64,000 nt of DNA. Source: Arthrobacter sp. DNA4 (GTDB taxonomy: Bacteria > Actinomycetota > Actinomycetes > Actinomycetales > Micrococcaceae). The translations under genes were made by a program, and so were the position numbers. Below, one piece after another: positions 28,718 through 36,682 of the stretch. How positions within the stretch are numbered: the stretch's first letter is position 1; every line of letters begins with the position of its first letter. The DNA is taken from the NCBI RefSeq assembly GCF_024362385.1, contig NZ_CP101466.1, positions 4,278,001 to 4,342,000 of the forward strand, in the 5' to 3' direction. Under the pieces are notes generated by a model. The model did not search any database. It had not been told where the DNA came from and saw only the letters and a list, made by a program, of their open reading frames with translations.

Positions 28718-29580
28718 GGCGTGCCGGCGCCGTAAGGTGTGCTGCCGCCGTCGTACGTTCCCGCGGCGAGCTTCTTCAACCCGCCCTTCCGCGGGACTTT
28801 GACCGGCTGGGGCCAGCGCGGGGTGAGGGTGTCCCCCAGCGTGACCCCACGGAGCTTGCGGCCGAAGAGCGGCAGGACCCAGTCGTGGACCCAGTGCCGC
28901 TGGCGCCGCTCCCACTCGCGCAGACTGGGCCGGGTGGGTGGTTCCCAGTCCTTGGGCTTGATCTTGTGCGGCACGCCCAGCTGGTCCAGCACCTGCCCTG
29001 CAAGGTATTTGTGCCCGGCTTTGGACATGTGGAGCCGGTCCGAGTCCCACATCCGCCGGTCGTGGAAGGCGTCCAGGGACCAGTAGTCCACCAGCACTGC
29101 ACCGTATTTATCCGCGATGTCCCGGACCCGCTGGTTGTAATAGGTGTTCCGCTTCTTCAGCGGCTCCAGCAACGCGGACACCTTGACGTCGAAACCCGTG
29201 AAGAGGACCAGCGTGGCCCCGGTGCCGGCCAGCCGGGCCACCAGCTGTTCGTAGTCCGCCATGAGCGCCGGCATGTCGGTCTTCAGGTCCAGGATGTCGT
29301 TGCCACCGGCGTAGAGCGTGACAAGCGTTGGCCGCATCCGCAGCGCCGGTTCCAGCTGCTCGTCGACGATGTGCCGCAGCCGTTTGCTCCTGATGGCCAG
29401 GTTCGCGTATTTCCACCCTGGCTGCGCTTTGGCGAGTTTCTCGGCCACCCGGTCGGCCCACCCCCGCACCCCGTTGGGCAGCCGCTCATCCCGGTCCCCC
29501 ACCCCTTCGGTAAAGGAATCCCCCAGGGCAACAAACACCCGCCGCCCGGAGTCAGGAAGCAAGGGATCAGAGGGCACCAC
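28714..29580 (-). CDS. SGNH/GDSL hydrolase (second paralogue)
   Basis: A 288-residue protein starting with GTG at 29580. Block I is VFVALGDSFTEGVGD, block III LYAGGNDILD, the catalytic C-terminal part WDSDRLHMSKAGHKYLAGQ. Compared with its paralogue at 27048-27809 it has an extra tail of about 40 residues, rich in basic residues and Gly/Pro (GTYDGGSTPYGAGTP). Cytosolic by lack of signal. Substrate unknown. Convergent and overlapping by four bases with the YciI gene. Confidence 0.85.
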   Translation of the reverse strand: MVPSDPLLPDSGRRVFVALGDSFTEGVGDRDERLPNGVRGWADRVAEKLAKAQPGWKYANLAIRSKRLRHIVDEQLEPALRMRPTLVTLYAGGNDILDLKTDMPALMADYEQLVARLAGTGATLVLFTGFDVKVSALLEPLKKRNTYYNQRVRDIADKYGAVLVDYWSLDAFHDRRMWDSDRLHMSKAGHKYLAGQVLDQLGVPHKIKPKDWEPPTRPSLREWERRQRHWVHDWVLPLFGRKLRGVTLGDTLTPRWPQPVKVPRKGGLKKLAAGTYDGGSTPYGAGTP

Positions 29581-29648
29581 GCTAACCTAGCCCCACAAAA
29601 GAAAGCGCAGGGAAAGCCGAGGTAAAGCAATGGTGACGAACCCTTGTA

Positions 29649-29765
29649 GCCGGAACCGGGGGCTTGCGTAGGAGCGCATCGCCGACAGGAGCGCAGTGAA
29701 GGCCGCCCGCGGCGGGAACGCAGCGGAAGGAGGTGTCTAAGCGACGGCAAGCCGCCGGTTCCGGC
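29649..29765. repeat. Intergenic 117-base multi-stem inverted element
   Basis: Outer arms GCCGGAACCGG (29649-29659) and CCGGTTCCGGC (29755-29765) are perfect complements. Nested inside, GGCTTGC (29661-29667) pairs with GCAAGCC (29747-29753). The interior has GGAGCGCA twice (about 29671-29678 and 29688-29695) and a central CCGCC/GGCGG stem, ending in CAGCGGAAGGAGGTGTCTAAG. No coding frame. It lies between the starts/ends of the SGNH hydrolase and siderophore-interacting genes. It could be a structured RNA or a REP-like mobile palindromic repeat. Confidence 0.55.
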
Positions 29766-29787
29766 GTAGCCAGCAACGGGGCCGGGG

Positions 29788-30828
29788 CTACCCTTCGGCT
29801 TTGCCCTGCCGCCAGTACCCCATGAACGCCACCTGTTTCCGGTCGATCCCCACGTCGCGGACGAGGTACCGCCGCAGTTCCTTGATGACCCCTGCTTCGC
29901 CCGCCATCCAGGCGTAGAAGGGCAGGGCACCGGCGGGCAGGTGCGGGTTCCTGGAGCCGCTGATGACGGAGGATTCCAGGCGCCCGGGCGTCTCCCACAG
30001 GATGTCTTCATCCACGTTGACGTCATCGGGCTCCGGCCCAGCGCCGCCGTCGTCCGCCGTGATGCCCACCCAGCCGGGCACGGGGACGGCCTTGCGCACG
30101 GCTTCCTCAAGCAGCTGCCCGTGCGGCCGGGACCGTCCGATGGCGGCGCCGCGGGCCAGCCAGGTGATTTCGATGTCCGCCGGGGAGCTGAGTTCCAGGA
30201 AGTCGCCGGCCTGCGGAACTTCCAGGAAGGCATGGCCACTCATGTACGACGGGAGGGTTTCCAGGATCGCGGAGATGGCGGGGACGGCGGTTTCGTCGCC
30301 GGCGAGCAGGACGCGCTGGGCCATGCCGGGGCGCCACTCGATGCCGGAATAGGTTTCGGCGGTGACACAGTGCGCGGCGCGGTTGTTCGGGCCGATGATG
30401 GTGAGCGGGTCGCCGGGTTTGGCCTTGGATGCCCAGTCCGCGGCCGGCCCGGCGTGTCCGTGGTCGTCGGCGTGCATCACTAAGTCGACGTCGATCTCGG
30501 GGTACACCGCATCCAGCCGCGCCTCCCGGACCGTATACGTGCGCATCGAGCCGCGCACGGCCGGGTCCATGGCCAGCCAGTCCCGGTACCAGCCTGCGTC
30601 GCCCGTGTCGAAGGCGGGGACCGGCAGCGGCGCGCCGTCCGGGGCCTGTGACGGGATGACCAGCTTGACCCGGAGGTCCAGGGTGTGGCCGTGGACGCCG
30701 AAGTCTCGCAGGGAGTAGCCGCCGAAGGTGATCCTGCGGAACGTGGGGCTCAGCTGCTGGACGGCGGAGACGGTCACCTCGAAGGCAAGGCTCATTGGCT
30801 GGGTGGCGGCGCTTTGCCGGATCTTCAT
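29788..30828 (-). CDS. Siderophore-interacting protein (FAD/NAD(P)H ferric-siderophore reductase)
   Basis: A 346-residue cytosolic flavoprotein that releases iron from imported ferric siderophores by reduction. FAD-binding region: RRITFGGYSLRDFG near residue 35 and RTYTVREARLDAVYPEIDVDLVMHAD near 100 (the R-x-Y-[TS] flavin motif). The C-terminal SIP domain has VLLAGDETAVPAISAILETLP, FYAWMAGEAGVIKELRRYLVRDVGI and GYWRQGKAEG. It overlaps the upstream ATPase gene by ATGA and is the last gene of the siderophore uptake operon. Confidence 0.92.
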   Translation of the reverse strand: MKIRQSAATQPMSLAFEVTVSAVQQLSPTFRRITFGGYSLRDFGVHGHTLDLRVKLVIPSQAPDGAPLPVPAFDTGDAGWYRDWLAMDPAVRGSMRTYTVREARLDAVYPEIDVDLVMHADDHGHAGPAADWASKAKPGDPLTIIGPNNRAAHCVTAETYSGIEWRPGMAQRVLLAGDETAVPAISAILETLPSYMSGHAFLEVPQAGDFLELSSPADIEITWLARGAAIGRSRPHGQLLEEAVRKAVPVPGWVGITADDGGAGPEPDDVNVDEDILWETPGRLESSVISGSRNPHLPAGALPFYAWMAGEAGVIKELRRYLVRDVGIDRKQVAFMGYWRQGKAEG

Positions 30829-31649
30829 GAAACGAGCTCCAGTTCGGTGGTTGTGGCGTGGTGGCGGCCGATGGGAAGGATCAGCGGGGTACCGGAGACA
30901 GGATCCGGGATGACCCGGCTCTCCAGGCCGAAGACGTCTTTGACCAGGTCCTCCGTCACCACGTCCCCCGGGGAGCCCAGGGCCGCAACAGCGCCGTCCT
31001 TCATGGCAATGACGTGGTCCGCGTAGCGTGCGGCCAGGTTGAGGTCGTGCAGGACGATGGCCACGGTGGTGTCCCGCGTGCGGTTCAGGTCCGTTACCAG
31101 GTCCAGGACCTCCACCTGGTGGGCCAGGTCCAGGTAGGTGGTGGGTTCGTCCAGCAGCAGGACGTCGGTTTCTTGGGCGAGGGCCATGGCGATCCAGGCC
31201 CGCTGCCGCTGGCCGCCGGACAGTTCGTCCACGTCCCGCCCGGCGAGCTCCAGCGTTCCGGTGGCTTCCAGCGCGCGCTGCACCGCGGCGTCGTCCCCTT
31301 CACTCCAGCTGCGGAAGAAGCCCTGGTGCGGGTAGCGTCCCCGCCCCACCAGGTCGCGGACGGTGATGCCGTCCGGGGCGCTGGGGTGCTGGGGAAGCAG
31401 GCCCAGGGTGCGGGCCAGTTCGCGTGCCGGACGGGAATGGATGTCCTTGCCGTCCAGGGTCACGGCGCCATCGGCGGGTTTCAGGAGCCGGGACAGGCCG
31501 CGCAGCAGGGTTGACTTTCCGCAGGCGTTGGCGCCCACGATCATGGTCACCCTGCCTTCGGGGATCCGGACGCTGAGCCCGTCCACCACGCAGCGCTGGT
31601 GGTAGGCGAGGGTCAGGTCCTTGGCTTGGAGAACTGCCACGTCAGGCAT
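30825..31649 (-). CDS. Fe-siderophore ABC transporter ATP-binding protein
   Basis: A 274-residue FepC-type ATPase. Walker A GANACGKSTLLRG, Q-loop LLPQHPSAPDGITV, signature ELSGGQRQRAW, Walker B DVLLLDEPTTYLDLAHQ. The frame is open further upstream inside the permease gene, but that extension is not protein-like. ATG 31649 is used; GTG 31640, directly after the permease TGA and 9 bases past AAAGG, is a credible alternative start. It powers the two FecCD permeases encoded upstream. Confidence 0.92.
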   Translation of the reverse strand: MPDVAVLQAKDLTLAYHQRCVVDGLSVRIPEGRVTMIVGANACGKSTLLRGLSRLLKPADGAVTLDGKDIHSRPARELARTLGLLPQHPSAPDGITVRDLVGRGRYPHQGFFRSWSEGDDAAVQRALEATGTLELAGRDVDELSGGQRQRAWIAMALAQETDVLLLDEPTTYLDLAHQVEVLDLVTDLNRTRDTTVAIVLHDLNLAARYADHVIAMKDGAVAALGSPGDVVTEDLVKDVFGLESRVIPDPVSGTPLILPIGRHHATTTELELVS

Positions 31650-32739
31650 CCTTTCGGTTGGCCGTGACCAGGAGCCACAGCAGGAACGGTGCGCCGAGCG
31701 CGCCGGTGACCACGCCCACCGGCAGCACGGTGCCGCCCAGGAGCAAGGGGGCCAGGTTGGCTGCGAAGTAGTCGGCCGCCAGGACAATCAGGGCGCCCAC
31801 CATGGCCGACGCCGGCAGGCTGGCTTTGCCGGTGAAGCGGTGGGCGATGGGACCGGCCAGGAAGGCGACGAACGAGACCGGTCCGGCAGCCGCCGTCGCC
31901 ACTGCTGCCAGCGATACCGCGACGACCACCAGTGCCAGGCGCGCGGTGTTGACCCGGACGCCCAGGCCGGCGGCTGCGTCATCCCCCAGTTCCAGGATGC
32001 GCAGCGGCCCGGCGATAAGCCCAGTGGCGGGAACCAGGGCGGCGAGCGCGAGGAAGAGGATGCCGGCGCGGTCCCAGTTGGCGGAGTTCAGGGATCCGTT
32101 CAGCCAGACCAGGGCGTCGGCCGCCGTGCGGATGTCGGCCCGGGTCATCAGGAAGCTGACCACGGCCTGGAGGGCTGCCGCGGTCCCCACACCGGCCAGG
32201 ACCAGCCTGTTTCCGGCAGCGGTTCCCCTGCCGGTTCGGCGGGCGCCGCGGGAGATCGCGTAAATCAGGGCTGCCACCGCCAGGGCACCCGCCAGCGCGG
32301 CCCCGGACACCGCGGCACCGGATGCGCCGAAAACAACGATCGCAACAACCGCCGCCGCGCTGGCCCCGGAACTGATGCCGATGACGTCCGGACTGGCGAG
32401 GGGGTTCCGCAGCATGGTCTGGAACAGGGCGCCGGCCAGGCCGAACGCGATCCCGATCAGGAGGCCGATGACCGCACGGGGAAGCTTGTTCTCCATCACG
32501 ATGAAGCTGGCGCCGGGAATCTTCACACCGCCGGTGAGGTGGTTGAAGACGATGGTGAAAAAATCCGGGATGGTCACCGTGTAGCTGCCCAGAAGGACGG
32601 ACGCAAAGAACAGGAGCACGACGGCGGCAGCCAGCACCGCGGTCCGGTGCAGTCGCCCCCGTCCCCCGCGTTGCTCCATCACTTTTGGTCCTTGAGGACC
32701 GGTTTTGGCAGCCATATCTGATAGCGCAACGCCGGTCAC
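31642..32739 (-). CDS. FecCD-type siderophore ABC transporter permease (second)
   Basis: A 365-residue multi-spanning permease with the FecCD pattern: PRAVIGLLIGIAFGLAGALFQTMLRNPLASPDVIGISSGAS, GDDAAAGLGVRVNTAR, and PVSFVAFLAGPIAHRFTG. The frame is open to 32772, but GTG 32739 is chosen because AAGGGG lies upstream and GTGA gives the usual 4-base overlap with the preceding permease stop. Pairs with the upstream permease to form the channel. Confidence 0.9.
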   Translation of the reverse strand: MTGVALSDMAAKTGPQGPKVMEQRGGRGRLHRTAVLAAAVVLLFFASVLLGSYTVTIPDFFTIVFNHLTGGVKIPGASFIVMENKLPRAVIGLLIGIAFGLAGALFQTMLRNPLASPDVIGISSGASAAAVVAIVVFGASGAAVSGAALAGALAVAALIYAISRGARRTGRGTAAGNRLVLAGVGTAAALQAVVSFLMTRADIRTAADALVWLNGSLNSANWDRAGILFLALAALVPATGLIAGPLRILELGDDAAAGLGVRVNTARLALVVVAVSLAAVATAAAGPVSFVAFLAGPIAHRFTGKASLPASAMVGALIVLAADYFAANLAPLLLGGTVLPVGVVTGALGAPFLLWLLVTANRKDA

Positions 32740-33818
32740 AGGCCTGCCCCTTTCCCGCGGCGGACCAACCACACGAACACGGGGGCGCCGATCAGGGCGG
32801 TCATGATGCCCGCCGGGATTTCACCGGGAAGCAGCACCACCCGGCCAACGATGTCCGCGCCCAGCAGCAGCGCCGGGGCGGCCACCAGGGACAACGGCAG
32901 GATCCAGCGGTAGTCCGGGCCGGTGAGGAAGCGGACGGCGTGCGGCACCACCAGGCCAACGAAACCGATGGGCCCCGCCAGCGCGGTGGCCGTGCCGCAC
33001 AGCAGGACCACCCCCAGGGCCGCCACAGCGCGGGACATGCCCACCCGTTGGCCCAGTCCGCGGGCAACGTCGTCCCCCAGGGCAAGGCTGTTGAGGGTCC
33101 GCCCGGCCAGCAGCACGACCAGCGCACCGGCCGCCAGGAACGGCAAACCCGGTAGGAGCACCGACCAGTCGCGGCCCGCGATGCCGCCCACCTGCCAAAA
33201 GCGGAACCGGTCAAGGGTGTCCTGGCTGGAGACCAGGATGACATTCATGAGCGATGCCAGCCCGGCACTCAATGCGGCTCCCGCCAGCGCGAGCTTCACC
33301 GGCGTGGCGCCCTCCCGGCCCAGCGAGGCGATGAGGTACACCACGACGGCCGCCGAGGCGGCCCCCGTGAACGCGAACCAGATGTAGCCGGAGAAGGTGG
33401 TCACGCCGAAGACGTAAATGCCCGTAACCACCGCCAGGGCAGCTCCGGCGTTGACTCCAATGATGCCGGGATCGGCCAGCGGATTATGGGCAACACCCTG
33501 CATCGCCGCACCGGCAAGGCCCAACGCACCGCCGGCCAGCAGGCCCAGGACGGTCCGCGGGATGCGGGCCTGCACCACTGCGTGGTCCCCGTTTGCGGGA
33601 TCGAACGCTGTGAGCGCCTGCCACACAGTGCCGAGGGGAACATCACGGGCGCCCACGGCCAGCGATGTGCCGGCCAGGAGCACCAGCACGACGACGGCGG
33701 CCAGCAGCCAGGCGGGCCGCCTCCTACCCGGAGCATCACCGCGGAGGGTGCCGGGGACTGCCATGGCCTGCACCTGGGTGCCGTTGTCCGCTGCCGGACG
33801 CGCCGTCGTCGTACTCAT
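32736..33818 (-). CDS. FecCD-type siderophore ABC transporter permease (first)
   Basis: A 360-residue permease: PRTVLGLLAGGALGLAGAAMQGVAHNPLADPGIIGVNAGAA, GDDVARGLGQRVGMSR, GPIGFVGLVVPHAVRFLTGPDYRWILPLS and a C-terminal GAPVFVWLVRRGKGAGL are classic FecCD/BtuC family motifs. ATG 33818 is used; the TTG one codon earlier is possible. Ten bases separate it from the substrate-binding protein gene. Confidence 0.91.
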   Translation of the reverse strand: MSTTTARPAADNGTQVQAMAVPGTLRGDAPGRRRPAWLLAAVVVLVLLAGTSLAVGARDVPLGTVWQALTAFDPANGDHAVVQARIPRTVLGLLAGGALGLAGAAMQGVAHNPLADPGIIGVNAGAALAVVTGIYVFGVTTFSGYIWFAFTGAASAAVVVYLIASLGREGATPVKLALAGAALSAGLASLMNVILVSSQDTLDRFRFWQVGGIAGRDWSVLLPGLPFLAAGALVVLLAGRTLNSLALGDDVARGLGQRVGMSRAVAALGVVLLCGTATALAGPIGFVGLVVPHAVRFLTGPDYRWILPLSLVAAPALLLGADIVGRVVLLPGEIPAGIMTALIGAPVFVWLVRRGKGAGL

Positions 33819-33828
33819 CAAAGGGTGC

Positions 33829-34917
33829 CTACTTCACTGCATCCGCTGCTTTAGCCAGCTGCGGCAGGAACGTGTCCACGGACCAGGGCAGGCTCAGCGG
33901 CGACGATGCCGAGATGGAAAGGGTCAGGGTGTTGTCCGAATCGGCCACCAGGGCACCATTCTTGATGGCCGGGATCTGGCCGAGCAGCGGGTCCGCCTTG
34001 ATGGCGTCGGTGGTGGAGGCATCGGGAACCCAGGTGACGAAGATGTCCGACTGCAGTTCATTGGCCTTCTCGGCGGACCACGGAATGTAGAACTCCTTGG
34101 AGCCCTTGGAGTTGTCCGCCACTACCGGGGCCAGGGTCATACCGATTTCGCTGAGGAAGCGGGGGCGGTTGTCGTTGGCGGTGTAGACGTTTACGCCGTC
34201 GCCCTTGGCGGGTTCCAGGTTGCCGTAGATGAAGCTCTTGCCTTGAATCTGCGGGTACTGGGCCACCTTGTCCTTGACCATCGACTCGGTGTCGGAAACC
34301 AGTTTGGTGGCTTCGGCTTCCTTGCCCAGGGCCTTGCCGATGATGGTGGTGGAGTCCTGCCAGGACGTTCCATAGGCCACCTCGGGGTGGGCCACGACGG
34401 GGGCGATTTCGCTGAGTTTCTTGTAGTCCTCTTCCGTGAGGCCGGAATAGGCAGCAAGGATCACGTCCGGGTTGAGCTTGGCGATCTCCGTGAAGTTGAC
34501 GCCGTCCGCCTCGGAGTACTGCACCGGGGCCTTTTCGGAACCGAAGCCCGCGCCCAGCTTTTCAAGCGCGGCATCCTTCCAGGGGGTGGAGCCCTTGTCA
34601 TTGCCGCCCCACTCGTTCCTGGGGACGCCAACCGGAACCACGCCAAGCGCGATGGCGACGTCGTCGTTTACCCAGGAGACGGTGGCAACCCGGGTGGGCT
34701 GCTTCTCGATGGTGGTACTGCCGTACACGTGCTCGATGGTGACGGGGAACGCGGTGCTGCTGCTGGAGCTGCCGGTATCCGCAACGGTGGTGGCAGGACC
34801 TGTGCTGCACGCAGACAGCGTGAGGGCCGCCGCGGCCAGCACTGTGCCGTCCTTAACGGCCGAGGAAAACAGCGTGCGGCGGGTGGGCGCCGGGCCGGGA
34901 AAGAGGGGGAACGTCAC
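33829..34917 (-). CDS. Iron-siderophore substrate-binding lipoprotein
   Basis: A 362-residue extracytoplasmic binding protein. The N-terminus has a twin-arginine motif (TRRTLFSSA) and a lipobox LSAC (Cys37), so it is probably a Tat-exported lipoprotein. The mature part has the FepB/PeriBP_2 pattern: PTRVATVSWVNDDVAIALGVVPVGVP, LNPDVILAAYSGLTEEDYKKLSEIAPVVAHP, and IFVTWVPDASTTDAIKADPLLGQIPAIKNG. Start is GTG 34917 with AAGGAG upstream. First gene of the operon, directly behind the iron box. Confidence 0.92.
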   Translation of the reverse strand: MTFPLFPGPAPTRRTLFSSAVKDGTVLAAAALTLSACSTGPATTVADTGSSSSSTAFPVTIEHVYGSTTIEKQPTRVATVSWVNDDVAIALGVVPVGVPRNEWGGNDKGSTPWKDAALEKLGAGFGSEKAPVQYSEADGVNFTEIAKLNPDVILAAYSGLTEEDYKKLSEIAPVVAHPEVAYGTSWQDSTTIIGKALGKEAEATKLVSDTESMVKDKVAQYPQIQGKSFIYGNLEPAKGDGVNVYTANDNRPRFLSEIGMTLAPVVADNSKGSKEFYIPWSAEKANELQSDIFVTWVPDASTTDAIKADPLLGQIPAIKNGALVADSDNTLTLSISASSPLSLPWSVDTFLPQLAKAADAVK

Positions 34918-34946
34918 GGGGCTCCTTGAATCGGGCTGATCAAAAC

Positions 34947-34965
34947 TTAAGTAAGGCTAACCTAT
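34947..34965 (-). promoter_or_regulatory. DtxR/IdeR (DmdR1)-type iron box
   Basis: TTAAGTAAGGCTAACCTAT matches 17 of 19 positions of the actinobacterial iron-box consensus TTAGGTWAGGCTAACCTAA. It lies about 30-48 bases upstream of the substrate-binding protein start, where bound Fe-regulator would block the promoter. It predicts induction of the whole operon on iron starvation. Confidence 0.85.
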
Positions 34966-35276
34966 ATAAATCACCATTACGCAACACTTTTATCACCTAA
35001 TCCATCAACGTGACGAAACCCACATTCTGCGGTTGGCTGCTTGGACAGGACCCGCATCGTTTGGCAGGATGGCCCTTGCTGGTCCGGCTCCAGAGACACC
35101 GGACGGCTGAACACGAAAAGGACAACGGGAACGATGCGCACGCAGAGGGCCAACTGGGCCGCCGCTGCCGTGGAGAGCGGGGTGGCCGCTCTGGCCTGCA
35201 CCGCGGAGACTGACTGACTCCCCCGTTATCCCTCGGCCCGGCTCCGGGACGCCCACCCTTCACGAAAGTTTCAGCC
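34966..35276. other. Divergent intergenic region, siderophore operon / FBP-domain gene
   Basis: About 310 bases. The left end is AT-rich (CTATATAAATCACC) and should contain the siderophore operon promoter on the minus strand. A 27-codon frame starts at ATG 35134 on the plus strand, but it has no strong ribosome-binding site and no recognisable product. I see nothing else. Confidence 0.45.
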
Positions 35277-35771
35277 ATGCAATCAGTCACGTCCCAGCAG
35301 ATCCGCTCATCCTTCATCAATGCCAGCCGCTCGGAAGCCGCAAAGCTGACCCTGCCCAAAAACTTCGACTCCCTCGACTGGGACAGCCTGGAGTTCCTCG
35401 GCTGGCGGGATGAAAAGATGCCGCTGCGCGGCTACCTCGTGGTCCCGGGACAAAAGGGCCTCACCGGCATCATGCTCCGGGCACCCGAGGGAGGGGCCAA
35501 AAAGAACCGGTCGGTGCTGTGTGAGCTCTGCCGGGATGTGTTGTCCAACGAGGACGTGTTGTTGTGGGTCGCCAAGCGGGCAGGCCAGTCCGGGCGGAAC
35601 GGCAATACCGTCGGCACCCTGATCTGCGCCGACTTCGTCTGCTGCGGCAACGTCCGCAGGGAGCCGCCCGTCAATGAGATCAATCCCGATCCCGCCGCCG
35701 TGGTGGAACGCCAGATCAAGGGCCTGCAGGACCGCACGGCGCTGTTCCTTGCGCGCGTTCAGGCCAAGTAG
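35277..35771 (+). CDS. FBP domain protein (treble-clef zinc finger, FusB/EF-G-binding-like)
   Basis: A 164-residue protein. The C-terminal part has a four-cysteine treble-clef zinc site: CELCRDVL (about 81-84) and the later ICADFVCCGNVRR (about 121-127). The N-terminal part is helical with LPKNFDSLDWDSLEFLGWRD. This matches the FBP family, named after fibronectin-binding but related to FusB/FusC, which bind elongation factor G and rescue it from fusidic acid or stalled ribosomes. Role here is inferred. It is monocistronic and convergent with a lipoprotein gene. Confidence 0.82.
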   Translation: MQSVTSQQIRSSFINASRSEAAKLTLPKNFDSLDWDSLEFLGWRDEKMPLRGYLVVPGQKGLTGIMLRAPEGGAKKNRSVLCELCRDVLSNEDVLLWVAKRAGQSGRNGNTVGTLICADFVCCGNVRREPPVNEINPDPAAVVERQIKGLQDRTALFLARVQAK

Positions 35772-35784
35772 AACGTCAGGAGAA

Positions 35785-35834
35785 GCAGGCGGGGGAAGTT
35801 CCGTTACGGCCGTGAACGGGACTTCCCCGCCTGC
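35785..35834. terminator. Bidirectional terminator
   Basis: GCAGGCGGGG(G)AAGT(T)CCGTT pairs with AACGG(G)ACTTCCCCGCCTGC around a 9-base loop: a stem of about 20 bp with small bulges filling the 66-base gap between two convergent genes. Confidence 0.85.
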
Positions 35835-35837
35835 CGG

Positions 35838-36488
35838 TCAGCGGTAGGAGAAGCTCATCAGCACCGCCTTCAGCGTCTGGCCTTCGGCGCCCCAGTACCA
35901 GGCCTTCGCCGCGTCATCGTTGGCGAACGGCTCTCCGGTGAACAGCACGTCTGCGGCCAGGATGCGGTCGCCAAGCATGATGGGGGCGGCCTGGATCTTG
36001 CCGTCAGGTGATACGGGAAGTCCCGCAGTGAGCCCCATGCGGTACTGGACCGCTCCGTTGACATGATCAACATAGAACGACGAATGGGGCGTGGGAACGG
36101 TCCGGCCCACCAGGCCCGGCACGGGGTCCACCTCCAGGAGAAACCTCGCGGCTGGTCCGGCCCCGGCGTCGCCAACCTGGCTGTAGTAGATGTTGATCTG
36201 CTGCTTGCCGGCATCATCCAGCACGGTGGCTGTTTCCACCGAGGGTGATGTGGAAACCTGGTCGTGCTCCACACGCCAGCCTGCCGGGTGGGTGAAGGAA
36301 AGCCGGTCATCGGGGAAGGTGAAAGTCACTGGCGCCGCTGGTGACTGGATTGCCGGCGGGGGCGTTGCCGTTGCGGTTGCTGTAGCCGGGCCGGCGGAAT
36401 TAGCCGCCACGCCGCCACTGGTCGAGCAGCCAGCAACGCAAAGCACGGCTGCGGTGAGGAGAAGCACGGCGCGCTGCGGGAGGCGCAT
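35838..36488 (-). CDS. Hypothetical lipoprotein
   Basis: A 216-residue protein with a lipoprotein signal (RAVLLLTAAVLCVAGC, lipidated Cys21) followed by an Ala/Thr/Pro-rich linker and a beta-rich domain (VTFTFPDDRLSFTHPAGWRVE onwards). The frame is open to 36503, but ATG 36488 is used because AAAGG lies 7 bases upstream and the signal peptide begins there. Function unknown. It occupies the position where jetD would be expected downstream of jetC. Confidence 0.75.
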   Translation of the reverse strand: MRLPQRAVLLLTAAVLCVAGCSTSGGVAANSAGPATATATATPPPAIQSPAAPVTFTFPDDRLSFTHPAGWRVEHDQVSTSPSVETATVLDDAGKQQINIYYSQVGDAGAGPAARFLLEVDPVPGLVGRTVPTPHSSFYVDHVNGAVQYRMGLTAGLPVSPDGKIQAAPIMLGDRILAADVLFTGEPFANDDAAKAWYWGAEGQTLKAVLMSFSYR

Positions 36489-36682
36489 GGGAATGCCTTT
36501 CAAGAGGACGCCATTGTTCTCTCGTGGAACAGCGCGGACCCAGCATCCCGCAGTACCTATGGGATTTATTCAGGCGAGGTGTGGTTGGTTATCCCAGATT
36601 GGCACAACGAAAACACCGGCCACCACTGCCGGGACAATAAATCCACCAATTTGTTATTCAGCGGATATTCCGCGGTGTCCGG
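36489..36682. other. Short AT-richer gap after jetC where jetD is expected
   Basis: About 190 bases, with a visibly more AT-rich stretch (about 36555-36675: TATGGGATTTATTCAGG, GACAATAAATCCACC, TTGTTATTCAGCGGATATTCCGC). No jetD or fragment of it is readable on either strand. It may be the junction of a deletion. Confidence 0.5.

Noticed and set aside
35134..35217. A 27-codon frame (MRTQRANWAAAAVESG...) between the siderophore operon and the FBP gene
   Set aside because: Weak ribosome-binding context and no recognisable product; not enough to call a gene.
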